From assembly GCA_050946055.1 (NCBI GenBank), contig JBMNUB010000011.1:1-64000 (forward strand): 64,000 nucleotides of DNA, written 5' to 3'. How positions within the stretch are numbered: the first letter of the stretch is position 1; each line of letters opens with the position of its first letter. A model generated the notes under the pieces. That model ran no database searches, was not told the DNA's origin, and saw only the letters and a list, made by a program, of their open reading frames with translations. Shown piece by piece: positions 8,142-16,360 of this stretch. The stretch comes from Fimadaptatus sp050946055. Its GTDB lineage: Bacteria; Bacillota; Clostridia; Christensenellales; Aristaeellaceae. Both the position numbers and the translations under genes were made by a program.

Positions 8142-9398
8142 ATGTGGGAGACCCTGCGCAACGCGTGGAAGATAGCCGATCTTCGCAAGAAGATCATTTA
8201 CACGGTCGGTATGCTGCTGGTTTACAGGTTGCTCTGCTTCGTGCCCACGCCGGGCGTAGATCTCCAGGCCGTATCTGCGGCCATGAGCAACTACTCACTG
8301 CTCGGATTCATTGACTCGATAACCGGTTCCAACCTTGCTAACTACACCATCATGGCGATGGGCATAACCCCGTACATAAACTCCTCGATAATCATGCAGC
8401 TGCTGACTGTGGCTATTCCCAAGCTGGAAGAGCTGCAGAAGCAGGGCGAGGAGGGCCGCAAGAAGATCGCTCAGATCACCCGCTATGTGACCATCGTACT
8501 GGGCTTTATACAGGCCGTTGGTATAACGGTTGGCATGCAGGCCGCGCGTAACGGCAGCGTGCTCAGCTACATAACCATAGGCGTGTGCCTTGCCGCCGGT
8601 ACTGCGCTGGCCATGTGGATTGGCGAGCGCATAAACGAAAAGGGCCTGGGCAACGGAATATCGCTGCTCATATTCGCGGGCATAGTCTCCCGCGTAGGTC
8701 CGCAGATCGTAAACACCATAGCCGGTATATTCAATGGCACGGAGAACGTACTGACTGCGCTGCTTGTAGCGGTTGGCTCCCTTGTCATGGTGACGGCCGT
8801 CGTGTTCGTCGATCAGGGCGAGCGCCGCATACCGGTACAGTATGCCAAGCGCATGGTTGGCCGCAAGATGTACGGCGGTCAGTCCACCCACATACCGATG
8901 CGCGTCAACTCCTCCGGCGTGCTGCCTCTGATATTCGCTTCGGCGATCATGCAGTTCCCGGGCACGATAATGGCGATGATTCCTGCGCTGAAAAGCCAGA
9001 ACATCTGGTGGCAGACGCACTTCAGCTATGTATCATGGCCCTATCAGCTGGTGTTCGCGCTGCTGATAATCGGCTTTACGTTCTTCTATAATACGATATC
9101 GTTTAACCCCGTCGAGATGTCCAAGAACCTGCAGCAGAATGGCGGCATGATCCCCGGCATACGTCAGGGCAAGCCCACCAGCGATTACCTTGCGCGCATA
9201 TCGCGCCGCATAACGCTGTTTGGCGCGCTGTTCCTTGCGGTGCTGGCCGTTGTGCCGACTATGATAGCGGCTCTGGCGGGCGTGGCGATACCGTTTGGCG
9301 CATCTTCTCTGCTGATAGCTGTCAGCGTAGCCCTTGAGACTACCCGTCAGCTGGAAAGCCAGATGCTCATGCGTCACTACAAGGGATTCCTTAAGTAA
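8142..9398 (+). CDS. secY: protein translocase subunit SecY
   Basis: SecY of 418 residues, the channel subunit of the SecYEG translocon in the inner membrane. About ten hydrophobic segments can be followed, the first at residues 17-35. Conserved stretches include LGFIDSITGSNLANYTIMAMGITPYINSSIIMQLL (plug and TM2) and the cytoplasmic loop GGQSTHIPMRVNSSGVLPLIFASAIM. It is the only non-ribosomal gene of the spc operon, between rplO and adk as usual. Confidence 0.98.
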   Translation: MWETLRNAWKIADLRKKIIYTVGMLLVYRLLCFVPTPGVDLQAVSAAMSNYSLLGFIDSITGSNLANYTIMAMGITPYINSSIIMQLLTVAIPKLEELQKQGEEGRKKIAQITRYVTIVLGFIQAVGITVGMQAARNGSVLSYITIGVCLAAGTALAMWIGERINEKGLGNGISLLIFAGIVSRVGPQIVNTIAGIFNGTENVLTALLVAVGSLVMVTAVVFVDQGERRIPVQYAKRMVGRKMYGGQSTHIPMRVNSSGVLPLIFASAIMQFPGTIMAMIPALKSQNIWWQTHFSYVSWPYQLVFALLIIGFTFFYNTISFNPVEMSKNLQQNGGMIPGIRQGKPTSDYLARISRRITLFGALFLAVLAVVPTMIAALAGVAIPFGASSLLIAVSVALETTRQLESQMLMRHYKGFLK

Positions 9399-9476
9399 TC
9401 AGCGGAGGACAAGTGGGCAGTGGGGGCGACCCGTCACTGCTTGCTTGACCACCGGGAATTAATGGAGGTGCAGCCT

Positions 9477-10103
9477 ATGAAGCTGGTATTCTTGGGTCCT
9501 CCCGGGGCGGGAAAGGGCACTCAGGCCGACAAGGTCTGCGCTGAAGTGAAGATACCGCATATATCCACGGGCGACCTGCTCAGGCAGGCGATACGCTTTG
9601 AAACGCCGATAGGTCTCAGCGCCAAATCCTACATAGACAAGGGCCAGCTGGTCCCTGACAGCGTAGTGATAGAGATGGTCAAGGAAAGGCTCGCTCAGAA
9701 GGACTGCGAAGGCGGCTTCCTGCTGGACGGCTTCCCGCGCACCATCGAACAGGCCGAGGCGCTCAGCGGCATTACCGGACTGGATGCGGTGATTGATATC
9801 GAAGTACCGGACGAGAATCTGGTGCGCAGGCTTTCGGGCAGGCGCGTATGCGGAAAGTGCTCCGGTACCTATCATATCGATTCGCTTTCCGGCGAAGATT
9901 GCCCTAAGTGCGGCGCCAAGCTGACACAGAGGGCGGACGACGCGCCGGAGACGGTGCTCAGCCGCCTTAGCGTGTATCACAAGCAGACGGCTCCGCTGAT
10001 AGACTATTATAGGCAGAAGGGCCTGCTCCATGAGGTGGATGGCGCACAGCCTCTGGAGACGGTGTTCTCATTGATAATGCGCGCCCTGGGGCAGCAGCAA
10101 TGA
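9477..10103 (+). CDS. adk: adenylate kinase, zinc-lid type
   Basis: The enzyme interconverts ATP + AMP and 2 ADP in the cytoplasm. From ATG 9477 (SD GGAGGTG at 9464-9470) it has 208 residues. The Walker A loop is GPPGAGKGT at residues 7-15, followed by STGDLLRQA and the DGFPRT motif. The LID carries four cysteines, C125, C128, C142 and C145, typical of Gram-positive zinc-binding adenylate kinases. The upstream ORF extension from 9420 is not conserved. The stop overlaps the map ATG by four bases. Confidence 0.97.
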   Translation: MKLVFLGPPGAGKGTQADKVCAEVKIPHISTGDLLRQAIRFETPIGLSAKSYIDKGQLVPDSVVIEMVKERLAQKDCEGGFLLDGFPRTIEQAEALSGITGLDAVIDIEVPDENLVRRLSGRRVCGKCSGTYHIDSLSGEDCPKCGAKLTQRADDAPETVLSRLSVYHKQTAPLIDYYRQKGLLHEVDGAQPLETVFSLIMRALGQQQ

Positions 10104-10894
10104 TAACGCTGAAAAATGAATCGCAGATAGAAAAGATGCGAGTGGCCGGCGGCATGCTCTATGACGTGCTCTGCGAGCTTAGGCAGCAGATACGCCCCGG
10201 AGTTACCACGCTTCATCTGGATGAGCTGGCGCACAAGCTGATAACCAAGATGGGCGCAAAGCCCACGTTCCTTGGTGTGGAAGGGCTGTACAGCCCGTAT
10301 CCCTTCACGCTGTGCTGCTCGGTGGACGACGTGATAGTTCACGGCTTCCCCAACGACAAGCCTCTGGAAGAAGGACAGATACTCTCGGTCGATTGCGGAC
10401 TCATTTATGGGGGCTGGCAGTCGGATAGCGCGTTCACGGCCGGCGTTGGTCAGATCGACGACGCCAAAAGGCAGCTTATTGAGGTTACCGAGCAGTGCTT
10501 CTGGCGCGCGTTCAAAGCCGCGCGCGTGGGCAACAGGCTTGGCGATATCGCAAGCGCCGTGCAGACCCATGCTGAGGCCCATGGATACGGAGTCATCCGC
10601 GACATGTGCGGCCACGGCATAGGCAGGGAGATGCATGAGGATCCTTCGGTGCCCAACTTTGGCAAGGCCGGTCACGGCCTGCGCCTGCGCCCGGGAATGA
10701 CCATAGCCATAGAGCCCATGATAGCCATGGGCGATTGGCGGGGCAAGACCGATGCCGACGGCTGGGGATACAGAACGGTGGATCACAGCGTCTGCTCACA
10801 CTACGAGCACACGATAGCGATACTTGAAGATGGTCCTATGGTACTTTCTATGCCCGAGGACGAAGTAAAGCGGATGCTGGAGAGGGAGGCGTAA
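10100..10894 (+). CDS. map: type I methionine aminopeptidase
   Basis: The 264-residue enzyme removes the initiator methionine from nascent proteins. All five metal ligands are visible: the aspartates in SVDCG and SDSAF, the histidine in CGHGIGREMHEDP, and the glutamates in AIEPM and HYEHT. The substrate-site histidine in IVHGFPN is also present. The C-terminal region has an insert (GDWRGKTDADGWGYRTVD) common in this subfamily. It overlaps adk by four bases (ATGA) and is followed by the KOW protein gene. Confidence 0.97.
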   Translation: MITLKNESQIEKMRVAGGMLYDVLCELRQQIRPGVTTLHLDELAHKLITKMGAKPTFLGVEGLYSPYPFTLCCSVDDVIVHGFPNDKPLEEGQILSVDCGLIYGGWQSDSAFTAGVGQIDDAKRQLIEVTEQCFWRAFKAARVGNRLGDIASAVQTHAEAHGYGVIRDMCGHGIGREMHEDPSVPNFGKAGHGLRLRPGMTIAIEPMIAMGDWRGKTDADGWGYRTVDHSVCSHYEHTIAILEDGPMVLSMPEDEVKRMLEREA

Positions 10895-10897
10895 GTC

Positions 10898-11194
10898 TTG
10901 CAGAAACCTCCCATAGAGCTTGGCAGAGTGGTGCTTTCCCGCGCGGGGCGCGACATGGGCAGATACTTTGTCGTGATAGGCATGGCGGATGAGGAGCATG
11001 TGCTGCTTGCGGACGGCGATCTGAGAAAGATTGCTTCGCCTAAGCGGAAAAAGCGCAAGCACCTGACCGTCAAACCCGCGTGCATGAGCGAGATTCAGAC
11101 AAAACTTGAAAAAGGCGAGCAGATACAGGATGCTCAAATTAGAAAGTTTTTAGCTTTGAGCGGCTACGGGCCGCGCAACAAGCAGGAGGAGTGA
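10898..11194 (+). CDS. KOW-domain RNA-binding protein (L14e/L27e-like, YbzG-type)
   Basis: A 98-residue basic protein starting at TTG 10898, with the SD GGGAGG at the end of map. The N-terminal half is a KOW/SH3-like barrel (ELGRVVLSRAGRDMGRYFVVIGMADEEHVLLADGDLRKI) followed by a lysine/arginine patch (SPKRKKRKHL). Genes of this kind between map and infA are widespread in Firmicutes; their role is not well defined. The next gene, infA, begins four bases after its stop. Confidence 0.85.
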   Translation: MQKPPIELGRVVLSRAGRDMGRYFVVIGMADEEHVLLADGDLRKIASPKRKKRKHLTVKPACMSEIQTKLEKGEQIQDAQIRKFLALSGYGPRNKQEE

Positions 11195-11198
11195 TATT

Positions 11199-11420
11199 TT
11201 GTCCAAGGCCGATAACATTGAGATAGATGGCGTGGTAACTGAGGCTTTCCCGAACGCCATGTTCGAGGTCGAGCTGTCCAATGGACATAAGATACTGGCT
11301 CACGTATCGGGCAAGATGCGCATGAACTTCATACGCATATACCCGGGCGATAAGGTAACGGTCGAGCTTTCGCCCTATGACCTGACGCGCGGCAGGATCA
11401 CCTGGCGCAGCAAAGGCTGA
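11199..11420 (+). CDS. infA: translation initiation factor IF-1
   Basis: IF-1 of 73 residues, a single OB fold that blocks the 30S A site during initiation. It begins MSKADNIEIDGVVTEAFPNAMFEV and ends YDLTRGRITWRSKG, both diagnostic. The start is TTG 11199, eight bases after AGGAGG, a weak start codon that may limit expression. It sits in the usual place before rpmJ. Confidence 0.96.
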   Translation: MSKADNIEIDGVVTEAFPNAMFEVELSNGHKILAHVSGKMRMNFIRIYPGDKVTVELSPYDLTRGRITWRSKG

Positions 11421-11492
11421 GGCAAGGGAAACGCCGTTTCGAGCTAATGCCCCGATTTGCGGGCAGTGATGATAAAGTAAGGGGGAATTCGC

Positions 11493-11606
11493 GTGAAGGT
11501 AAGGCCGTCCGTTAAGCCGATGTGCGAAAAGTGCAAGATAATCAAGCGCAAGGGCCGCGTAATGGTCATCTGCGAAAATCCGAAGCACAAGCAGAAGCAG
11601 GGCTAA
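11493..11606 (+). CDS. rpmJ: 50S ribosomal protein L36
   Basis: A 37-residue gene starting at GTG 11493 and ending with TAA at 11604-11606. The translation MKVRPSVKPMCEKCKIIKRK continues to the C-terminal CENPKHKQKQG. The zinc ligands of L36 (C11, C14, C27 and H32) are present, so this is the C+ form. The SD-like AAGGGGGAA lies at 11479-11487. It is in the standard place between infA and rpsM. Confidence 0.95.
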   Translation: MKVRPSVKPMCEKCKIIKRKGRVMVICENPKHKQKQG

Positions 11607-11899
11607 GCGCAAGCAAAACCGCATAGCACAACATCTTTTACGCCACGCGGCGCGACCGCGCGCAGGGCTGAGAGGCCCCGGCGCAACAGGTCGGCTGCAT
11701 GGCGCAAAAGTGCTTAAACGCATATGCGGCGCAAAAATGGTGCCTGCCGCGCGCCCGGACACAAAAAAACCGGGCGTTAGCTAACATAAATAACCCTACC
11801 TAAACGCACATATCACTTTTGTATGCTATAATAGGCAAGCTTGAGCGATATTTGCGCAAGGATACGGCTTAAGCAGAATCTTGGAGGTGTGCAAAACAG
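11607..11899 (+). promoter_or_regulatory. rpmJ-rpsM spacer with candidate promoter
   Basis: This 293-base gap divides the ribosomal cluster. An extended -10, TG-C-TATAAT at 11824-11832, lies 67 bases before rpsM; no good -35 is seen at 17 bases (ACGCAC). A 7-bp hairpin CGCCCGG..CCGGGCG spans 11752-11776 with an A-rich loop and no T-tract. The most likely reading is that the alpha operon has its own promoter here. No small gene is visible. Confidence 0.5.
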
Positions 11900-12274
11900 A
11901 TGGCACGTATTTCTGGTGTAGACCTGCCTCGCGAGAAGCGCATCGAGATCGCGCTGACCTATATCTACGGTATAGGCAACACGGTCGCCGGTGAGATCCT
12001 CGCCGCTACCGGCATCAATCCTGACACCCGTGTCAAGGACCTGACCGAATCCGACGTCAGCAAGCTGCGCGAGTACATCGACCACAACCTCAAGGTAGAG
12101 GGTGACCTCCGCCGCGAAGTGTCGTTGAACATCAAGCGCCTGATGGAGATCGGTTGCTATCGTGGCGTTCGCCATCGTCGCGGTCTGCCTGTTCGTGGCC
12201 AGAACACGAAGCAGAATGCCCGCACGCGCAAGGGCCCGAAGAAGCAGGTCGCCGGCAAGAAGAAGGATAAGTAA
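11900..12274 (+). CDS. rpsM: 30S ribosomal protein S13
   Basis: The 124-residue protein begins MARISGVDLPREKRIEIALTYIYGIG and contains the C-terminal RGVRHRRGLPVRGQNTKQNARTRKGPKK, the S13 signature. S13 lies in the 30S head and contacts the 50S subunit and P-site tRNA. The SD is GGAGGTG at 11883-11889. It is the first gene of the alpha operon and has its own upstream promoter candidate. Confidence 0.97.
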   Translation: MARISGVDLPREKRIEIALTYIYGIGNTVAGEILAATGINPDTRVKDLTESDVSKLREYIDHNLKVEGDLRREVSLNIKRLMEIGCYRGVRHRRGLPVRGQNTKQNARTRKGPKKQVAGKKKDK

Positions 12275-12519
12275 TTATTCGGTTTCCGGTGAATCTTTCT
12301 ATGGGGGCTGGGAGCGCCCATAGGAACGTTGGCAGCCCTCCGGCTCTATGCGCCGCCGTGTGCAAATGAGACCGGCCGGGGAAAATTGCGTCAGGACAGG
12401 ATGTCCATGACGGATGATTGCGCGAGAAGACCTGCCCGAATGAGTTTGACAGGCAGATGCGTGTTGGACGATGTTTGAAGGTAGCTCTTCTTAGGCGCAA
12501 AATTGTAGGAGGGACATAA
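12275..12519 (+). other. long rpsM-rpsK spacer, possible structured leader
   Basis: Genes in this operon are usually tens of bases apart, but here 245 bases lack a credible ORF. A hairpin with a perfect 7-bp stem (CTATGGG 12299-12305, CCCATAG 12317-12323) is present. A TTGACA hexamer at 12446-12451 lacks a convincing -10 at 17 bases (CGATGT). I cannot assign it to a known ribosomal leader family. Confidence 0.4.
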
Positions 12520-12918
12520 ATGGCTAAGGCGAAGCTGAAGAAGGTTACGCGCAAGCGCCGTGAAAAAAAGCTCGTTGAGCGCGGCGCGGCACATATCCGC
12601 TCTTCCTTTAATAACACCATAGTTACGATAACCGATCCTGCGGGCAACGCGCTGAGCTGGTCTTCTTCCGGCGGACTGAACTTCCGCGGCAGCAAGAAGT
12701 CCACGCCTTTCGCGGCGCAGATGGCGGCTGAGACTGCTGCCAAGGCCGCGATGGAATTCGGTCTCAAGACCGTTGAAGTCTATGTCAAGGGCCCCGGTTC
12801 CGGACGTGAAGCGGCTATCCGCTCGCTGCAGGCCGCGGGACTTGAGGTTTCCATGATCAAGGACGTGACGCCGATCCCGCACAATGGTTGCCGTCCGCCC
12901 AAGCGCAGAAGAGTGTAA
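12520..12918 (+). CDS. rpsK: 30S ribosomal protein S11
   Basis: S11 of 132 residues, with a basic N terminus (AKAKLKKVTRKRREKK) and the signature VKGPGSGREAAIRSLQAAGLEVSMIKDVTPIPHNGCRPPKRRRV. It sits on the 30S platform next to S18 and S21 and helps shape the E-site mRNA path. The SD is TAGGAGGGA. Confidence 0.98.
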   Translation: MAKAKLKKVTRKRREKKLVERGAAHIRSSFNNTIVTITDPAGNALSWSSSGGLNFRGSKKSTPFAAQMAAETAAKAAMEFGLKTVEVYVKGPGSGREAAIRSLQAAGLEVSMIKDVTPIPHNGCRPPKRRRV

Positions 12919-12937
12919 TTCGAGGAGGTTTACAGTT

Positions 12938-13618
12938 ATGGCTAGATATACAGGTCCCGTTTGCCGGCTGTGCCGTCGCGAAGGCACCAAGCTCTTCCTG
13001 AAAGGCGATCGTTGCTATGGCCCGATGTGCGCGTGCAATCGCCGCGCCGCGTCGGTAGGCGGCGAGCGTGGCGGCCGCGGTGCGACCGCTGAGCGTCGTC
13101 CCACCACTCCCGGTGAGCACGGCCAGGCCAGAGCGAGGAAGCAGAGCGAGTACGGCCTTCAGCTTCGTGAAAAGCAGAAGGCGCGCCGCACCTATGGCGT
13201 GCTGGAGAGCCAGTTTAAGCGCGCGTTCGGTCGTGCCGAGCGCATGAAGGGCATAACTGGTGAGAACCTGCTGGTTTTGCTCGAGCTGCGCCTGGATAAC
13301 GTAATATACCGTCTGGGTCTGGCTTCCAGCCGCGCGCAGGCGCGTCAGCTGGTGCTGCATGGCCACTTCCGTGTAAACGGCAAGAAGGTCACTATCCCTT
13401 CCTATCAGGTGAAGGTGGACGACGAGATAACCCTGCGTACCCGCAGCCAGGAGATAGAGCACTTCAAGGCGCTGCGTGAGGGTACCGGTCGCGTCGTTCC
13501 CAAGTGGCTGAGCATGGATGCCGAGAATCTGAAGGCCAAGGTAGTGGCGCTGCCCGTGCGCGAGGATATCGATATCTCGCTGCAGGAGCACCTCATCGTC
13601 GAGCTCTATTCTCGTTGA
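12938..13618 (+). CDS. rpsD: 30S ribosomal protein S4 with a lineage insertion
   Basis: The start ATG 12938 follows the SD GAGGAGG and gives 226 residues; typical S4 has about 200-208. The zinc-knuckle cysteines are present (C9, C12, C26, C31). Between MCA and ERRPTTPGEHG there are about 19 additional residues rich in Gly and Arg (GGERGGRG), which explains the excess length. The S4 RNA-binding domain (RLDNVIYRLGLASSRAQARQLVLHGHFRVNGKKV) is intact. S4 nucleates 30S assembly. Confidence 0.96.
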   Translation: MARYTGPVCRLCRREGTKLFLKGDRCYGPMCACNRRAASVGGERGGRGATAERRPTTPGEHGQARARKQSEYGLQLREKQKARRTYGVLESQFKRAFGRAERMKGITGENLLVLLELRLDNVIYRLGLASSRAQARQLVLHGHFRVNGKKVTIPSYQVKVDDEITLRTRSQEIEHFKALREGTGRVVPKWLSMDAENLKAKVVALPVREDIDISLQEHLIVELYSR

Positions 13619-13677
13619 TGACATCCGTTTTCGCGGTAACCCCAGCTCGCACCGTGCTATTGAGGAGGGTTTGCTGA

Positions 13678-14622
13678 ATGATCGAAATCGAGAAGCCGAG
13701 GATCGAGCGCGTAGAGGGCGGCGGCAACGGTTGCTATGCCAAGTTCGCCATAGAGCCGCTGGAGCGTGGCTTTGGTCAGACGCTGGGCAACTCACTGCGC
13801 CGCGTGCTGCTCTCGTCCCTGCCCGGTGTGGCCGTGACGAGCTGCAAGATAGAGGGCGTACAGCATGAGTTTTCTACCGTGCCGGGCGTCAAGGAGGACG
13901 TAGCTGAGATCATACTTAATCTTAAGAAGATCTCCGCTGTGCTCCACTGCGACGGCCCCAAACTGGTTACGATAGATGCGAGCGGTGAATGCGAAGTAAC
14001 TGCCGGCGATATAAAGTGCGACGACGAAGTGGAGATAGTCAATCCCGAACAGAGGATAGCTACGCTCAATTCCGATGCACACCTGCAAATGCAGATCACG
14101 CTCGAGAAGGGCAGGGGCTATGTGGTCGCGGACCGCAACAAGACTCCCAACATGCCCATAGGCGTGATACCGGTGGATTCGATTTTCACCCCCATCCGCA
14201 AGGTAAACTACACGGTCGAGAATACCCGTGTCGGCCAGATAACGGACTACGATAAGCTGACTCTGGAAGTGTGGACCGATGGTTCCATAGCTCCCGACGA
14301 GGCTACCAGTCTGGCGGCTAAGATACTCAACAGCCATCTGTTGCTGTTCGTCAACCTCACCGACAACGTGCCCACGGTCGACCTCACTCCCGCTCAGGAT
14401 GATAAGCAGGAGAAGGTACTCGAGATGACCATAGAGGAGCTCGATCTGAGCGTGCGCGCGTACAACTGCCTCAAGCGTGCCGGCATAAACACCGTGGCCG
14501 AACTGGTTCAGCGCAATCAGGAGGACATGATGAAGGTTCGCAACCTGGGCAAGAAGTCGCTTGAAGAGGTCGAGCAGAAGCTAATGGCGTTGGGCCTTAC
14601 CCTCAGGGCCAACGATGAATAA
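13678..14622 (+). CDS. rpoA: DNA-directed RNA polymerase subunit alpha
   Basis: The 314-residue alpha subunit has the N-terminal dimerisation domain (FAIEPLERGFGQTLGNSLRRVLLSSLPG) and a C-terminal helix-hairpin-helix domain (EELDLSVRAYNCLKRAGINTVAEL, then MKVRNLGKKSLEEVEQKL) that binds UP elements and activators. The two are joined by a linker near residue 235. GAGGAGGG precedes the ATG at 13678. Its place between rpsD and rplQ is canonical. Confidence 0.98.
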   Translation: MIEIEKPRIERVEGGGNGCYAKFAIEPLERGFGQTLGNSLRRVLLSSLPGVAVTSCKIEGVQHEFSTVPGVKEDVAEIILNLKKISAVLHCDGPKLVTIDASGECEVTAGDIKCDDEVEIVNPEQRIATLNSDAHLQMQITLEKGRGYVVADRNKTPNMPIGVIPVDSIFTPIRKVNYTVENTRVGQITDYDKLTLEVWTDGSIAPDEATSLAAKILNSHLLLFVNLTDNVPTVDLTPAQDDKQEKVLEMTIEELDLSVRAYNCLKRAGINTVAELVQRNQEDMMKVRNLGKKSLEEVEQKLMALGLTLRANDE

Positions 14623-14720
14623 TACGCCGGAACTCACCGGTTTACTGTTTGCGCCGGCTCGCTGCGGCGCAAGCCCCGTCCGGAACGCCGGACGGCGCTA
14701 GAATAAAGGAGGAGTAACCC

Positions 14721-15230
14721 ATGGCCAATCGCAAGCTTAGCAGGCCGTCGGATCAGCGTCAAGCTCTGCTGCGCAACCAGGTGACCAACCTCATCTGGAA
14801 CGGCAAGATTGAGACGACGCTCCAGCGCGCCAAAGAGGTAAGCTCCATCGCTGAAAGGCTCATAACGCTGGCCGTTCGCGAGTGCGACAACACCGTTGAG
14901 GTGACCAGGACTGTCAACAACGACAAGGGTCAGTCCGTGGATATGACTTTCGTAAACGACAAGCCCTCCAGGCTGGTCGCCCGTCGCCGCATGATGGCTT
15001 ATCTGTACAATGTACATGAGCCCAAGAAGGAAGACGAGGGCAAGAAGGAATACCGCCAGCGCCTGAACGACGTGAAGAATCCCGTCGTTGAGAAGCTGCT
15101 GCGCGAAGTTGGCCCCAAGTATAAGGCTCGCAAGGCCGAAAAGGGCATTGGCGGCGGCTACACCCGCATCGTCAAGATTGGCCCCCGTCGCGGCGATGCT
15201 GCCGAGATGGTAATACTGGAGCTGGTCTGA
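14721..15230 (+). CDS. rplQ: 50S ribosomal protein L17, long form
   Basis: This L17 has 169 residues against about 115-127 for the basic form. The N-terminal core (ANRKLSRPSDQRQALLRNQVTNLI, RIETT-like, RAKEV) and the C terminus (GGGYTRIVKIGPRRGDAAEMVILELV) are standard. The added length is in two charged internal segments, roughly residues 54-82 and 100-125. L17 lies near the tunnel exit. A strong terminator follows. Confidence 0.96.
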   Translation: MANRKLSRPSDQRQALLRNQVTNLIWNGKIETTLQRAKEVSSIAERLITLAVRECDNTVEVTRTVNNDKGQSVDMTFVNDKPSRLVARRRMMAYLYNVHEPKKEDEGKKEYRQRLNDVKNPVVEKLLREVGPKYKARKAEKGIGGGYTRIVKIGPRRGDAAEMVILELV

Positions 15231-15239
15231 TGACAACAG

Positions 15240-15275
15240 GCGGATGCTGATTCATGTCGGCATCCGCTTTATTTT
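15240..15275 (+). terminator. intrinsic terminator of the ribosomal cluster
   Basis: A perfect 8-bp stem GCGGATGC (15240-15247) / GCATCCGC (15260-15267) with a 12-base loop is followed by TTTATTTT. It begins nine bases after the rplQ stop, so it closes the ribosomal transcript before the ECF transporter genes. Confidence 0.88.
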
Positions 15276-15433
15276 GCGCAAAGTGCCAATGCGGGTGGCG
15301 CAGATGCGCATGACGGCACACGGCAGCCTGCCGCGCGGCGTGATGGGCCATCACTCGCACGGCGGCTCGCCAAGGGCAGCTGGAGGGGCATGCTTGCGCA
15401 CATTGTCTACTTTGCGATAAATTAATGAACATT

Positions 15434-15476
15434 GCCGGACGCAAGGATTGCCTTGCGCCCGGCCTTGTTGTATACT
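15434..15476 (+). promoter_or_regulatory. hairpin overlapping a candidate promoter for ecfA1
   Basis: Arms 15434-15446 and 15451-15463 pair at 12 of 13 positions around a 4-base loop and are followed by CTTGTTGTAT. The same stretch contains TTGCCT (15448-15453), a 17-base gap and TATACT (15471-15476), a fair sigma-A promoter. Transcription from it would leave only about 14 bases before the GTG of ecfA1. It could be a second terminator, a promoter, or both. Confidence 0.4.
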
Positions 15477-15496
15477 GTCCGTGCGGAGGCGATAAT

Positions 15497-16360
15497 GTGG
15501 AGATAATAAAAGCACTGGACGCCAGTTACAGATATCTGGATGATGTACCCGAGGGCCAGGCGGAGCCGCAGTCTGCGCCCGCCGTGGACAAGGTCAGCTT
15601 TTCTGTGGAGGAAGGCAGCTTCGTGGCCGTGCTGGGGCATAATGGCTCAGGCAAGTCCACGCTGGCCAAGCTCCTAAACGCGCTGTATCTGCCCACGGAG
15701 GGCAATATAGTCGTGTGCGGCATAGATACGTCCGAAGGTGAGCGCGTGTTTGACATACGCTCTCAGGCCGGCATGGTGTTCCAAAACCCGGACAACCAGC
15801 TGGTCTCCACCGTTGTCGAGGAGGACGTGGCCTTCGGCCCTGAGAACATGGGCGTGGAACCCAAGGAGATACGCGCGCGCGTAGACGAGGCGCTGCGCGT
15901 GGTGCGCATGAGCGAACATGCCCAGTCCGCACCGCACATGCTCTCGGGCGGACAGAAGCAGCGCATAGCCATTGCGGGCGTGCTGGCCATGCAGCCGCGC
16001 GTAATGATATTCGACGAATCGACAGCCATGCTCGACCCATCCGGCCGCGAGGAGGTGCTAAGCACCGTGCGGCGCATAAACCGCGAGCGCGGCATAACCG
16101 TGATGTGGATAACTCACTTCATGGAGGAGGCTGCGCAGGCCGACAGGGTGATAGTCATGAACGACGGCGGCATAGTCATGGACGGCACGCCGCGCAATGT
16201 GTTCCGCCATGTGGAGGAACTCAAGGCGCTGGGATTGGATGTGCCGGAGATGACAGAGCTGGCGCTGCAGCTTTCAAGGGCCGGCATGGCCGTGCGCGAG
16301 GATGTACTCACAGTGGATGAGATGGTGGAGGAAATATGCCGATTGAAATCAAACACCTAG
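15497..16360 (+). CDS. ecfA1: ECF transporter ATPase EcfA1
   Basis: One of the two ATPases of the shared energising module of ECF vitamin/metal transporters. I start it at GTG 15497, seven bases after GGAGG (15485-15489), giving 287 residues. Walker A is GHNGSGKST at residues 47-55; the ABC signature LSGGQKQR, Walker B VMIFDESTAML (Asp-Glu) and the H-loop WITHFMEEA follow. A Q-loop FQNPDNQLV is visible. The earlier in-frame ATG at 15425 lies in the hairpin region and adds unconserved residues. It overlaps ecfA2. Confidence 0.95.
   Translation: MEIIKALDASYRYLDDVPEGQAEPQSAPAVDKVSFSVEEGSFVAVLGHNGSGKSTLAKLLNALYLPTEGNIVVCGIDTSEGERVFDIRSQAGMVFQNPDNQLVSTVVEEDVAFGPENMGVEPKEIRARVDEALRVVRMSEHAQSAPHMLSGGQKQRIAIAGVLAMQPRVMIFDESTAMLDPSGREEVLSTVRRINRERGITVMWITHFMEEAAQADRVIVMNDGGIVMDGTPRNVFRHVEELKALGLDVPEMTELALQLSRAGMAVREDVLTVDEMVEEICRLKSNT

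Noticed and set aside
15276..15433. L17 downstream element RNA
   Set aside because: The region after rplQ has a simple terminator; I could not match further structure to that motif.
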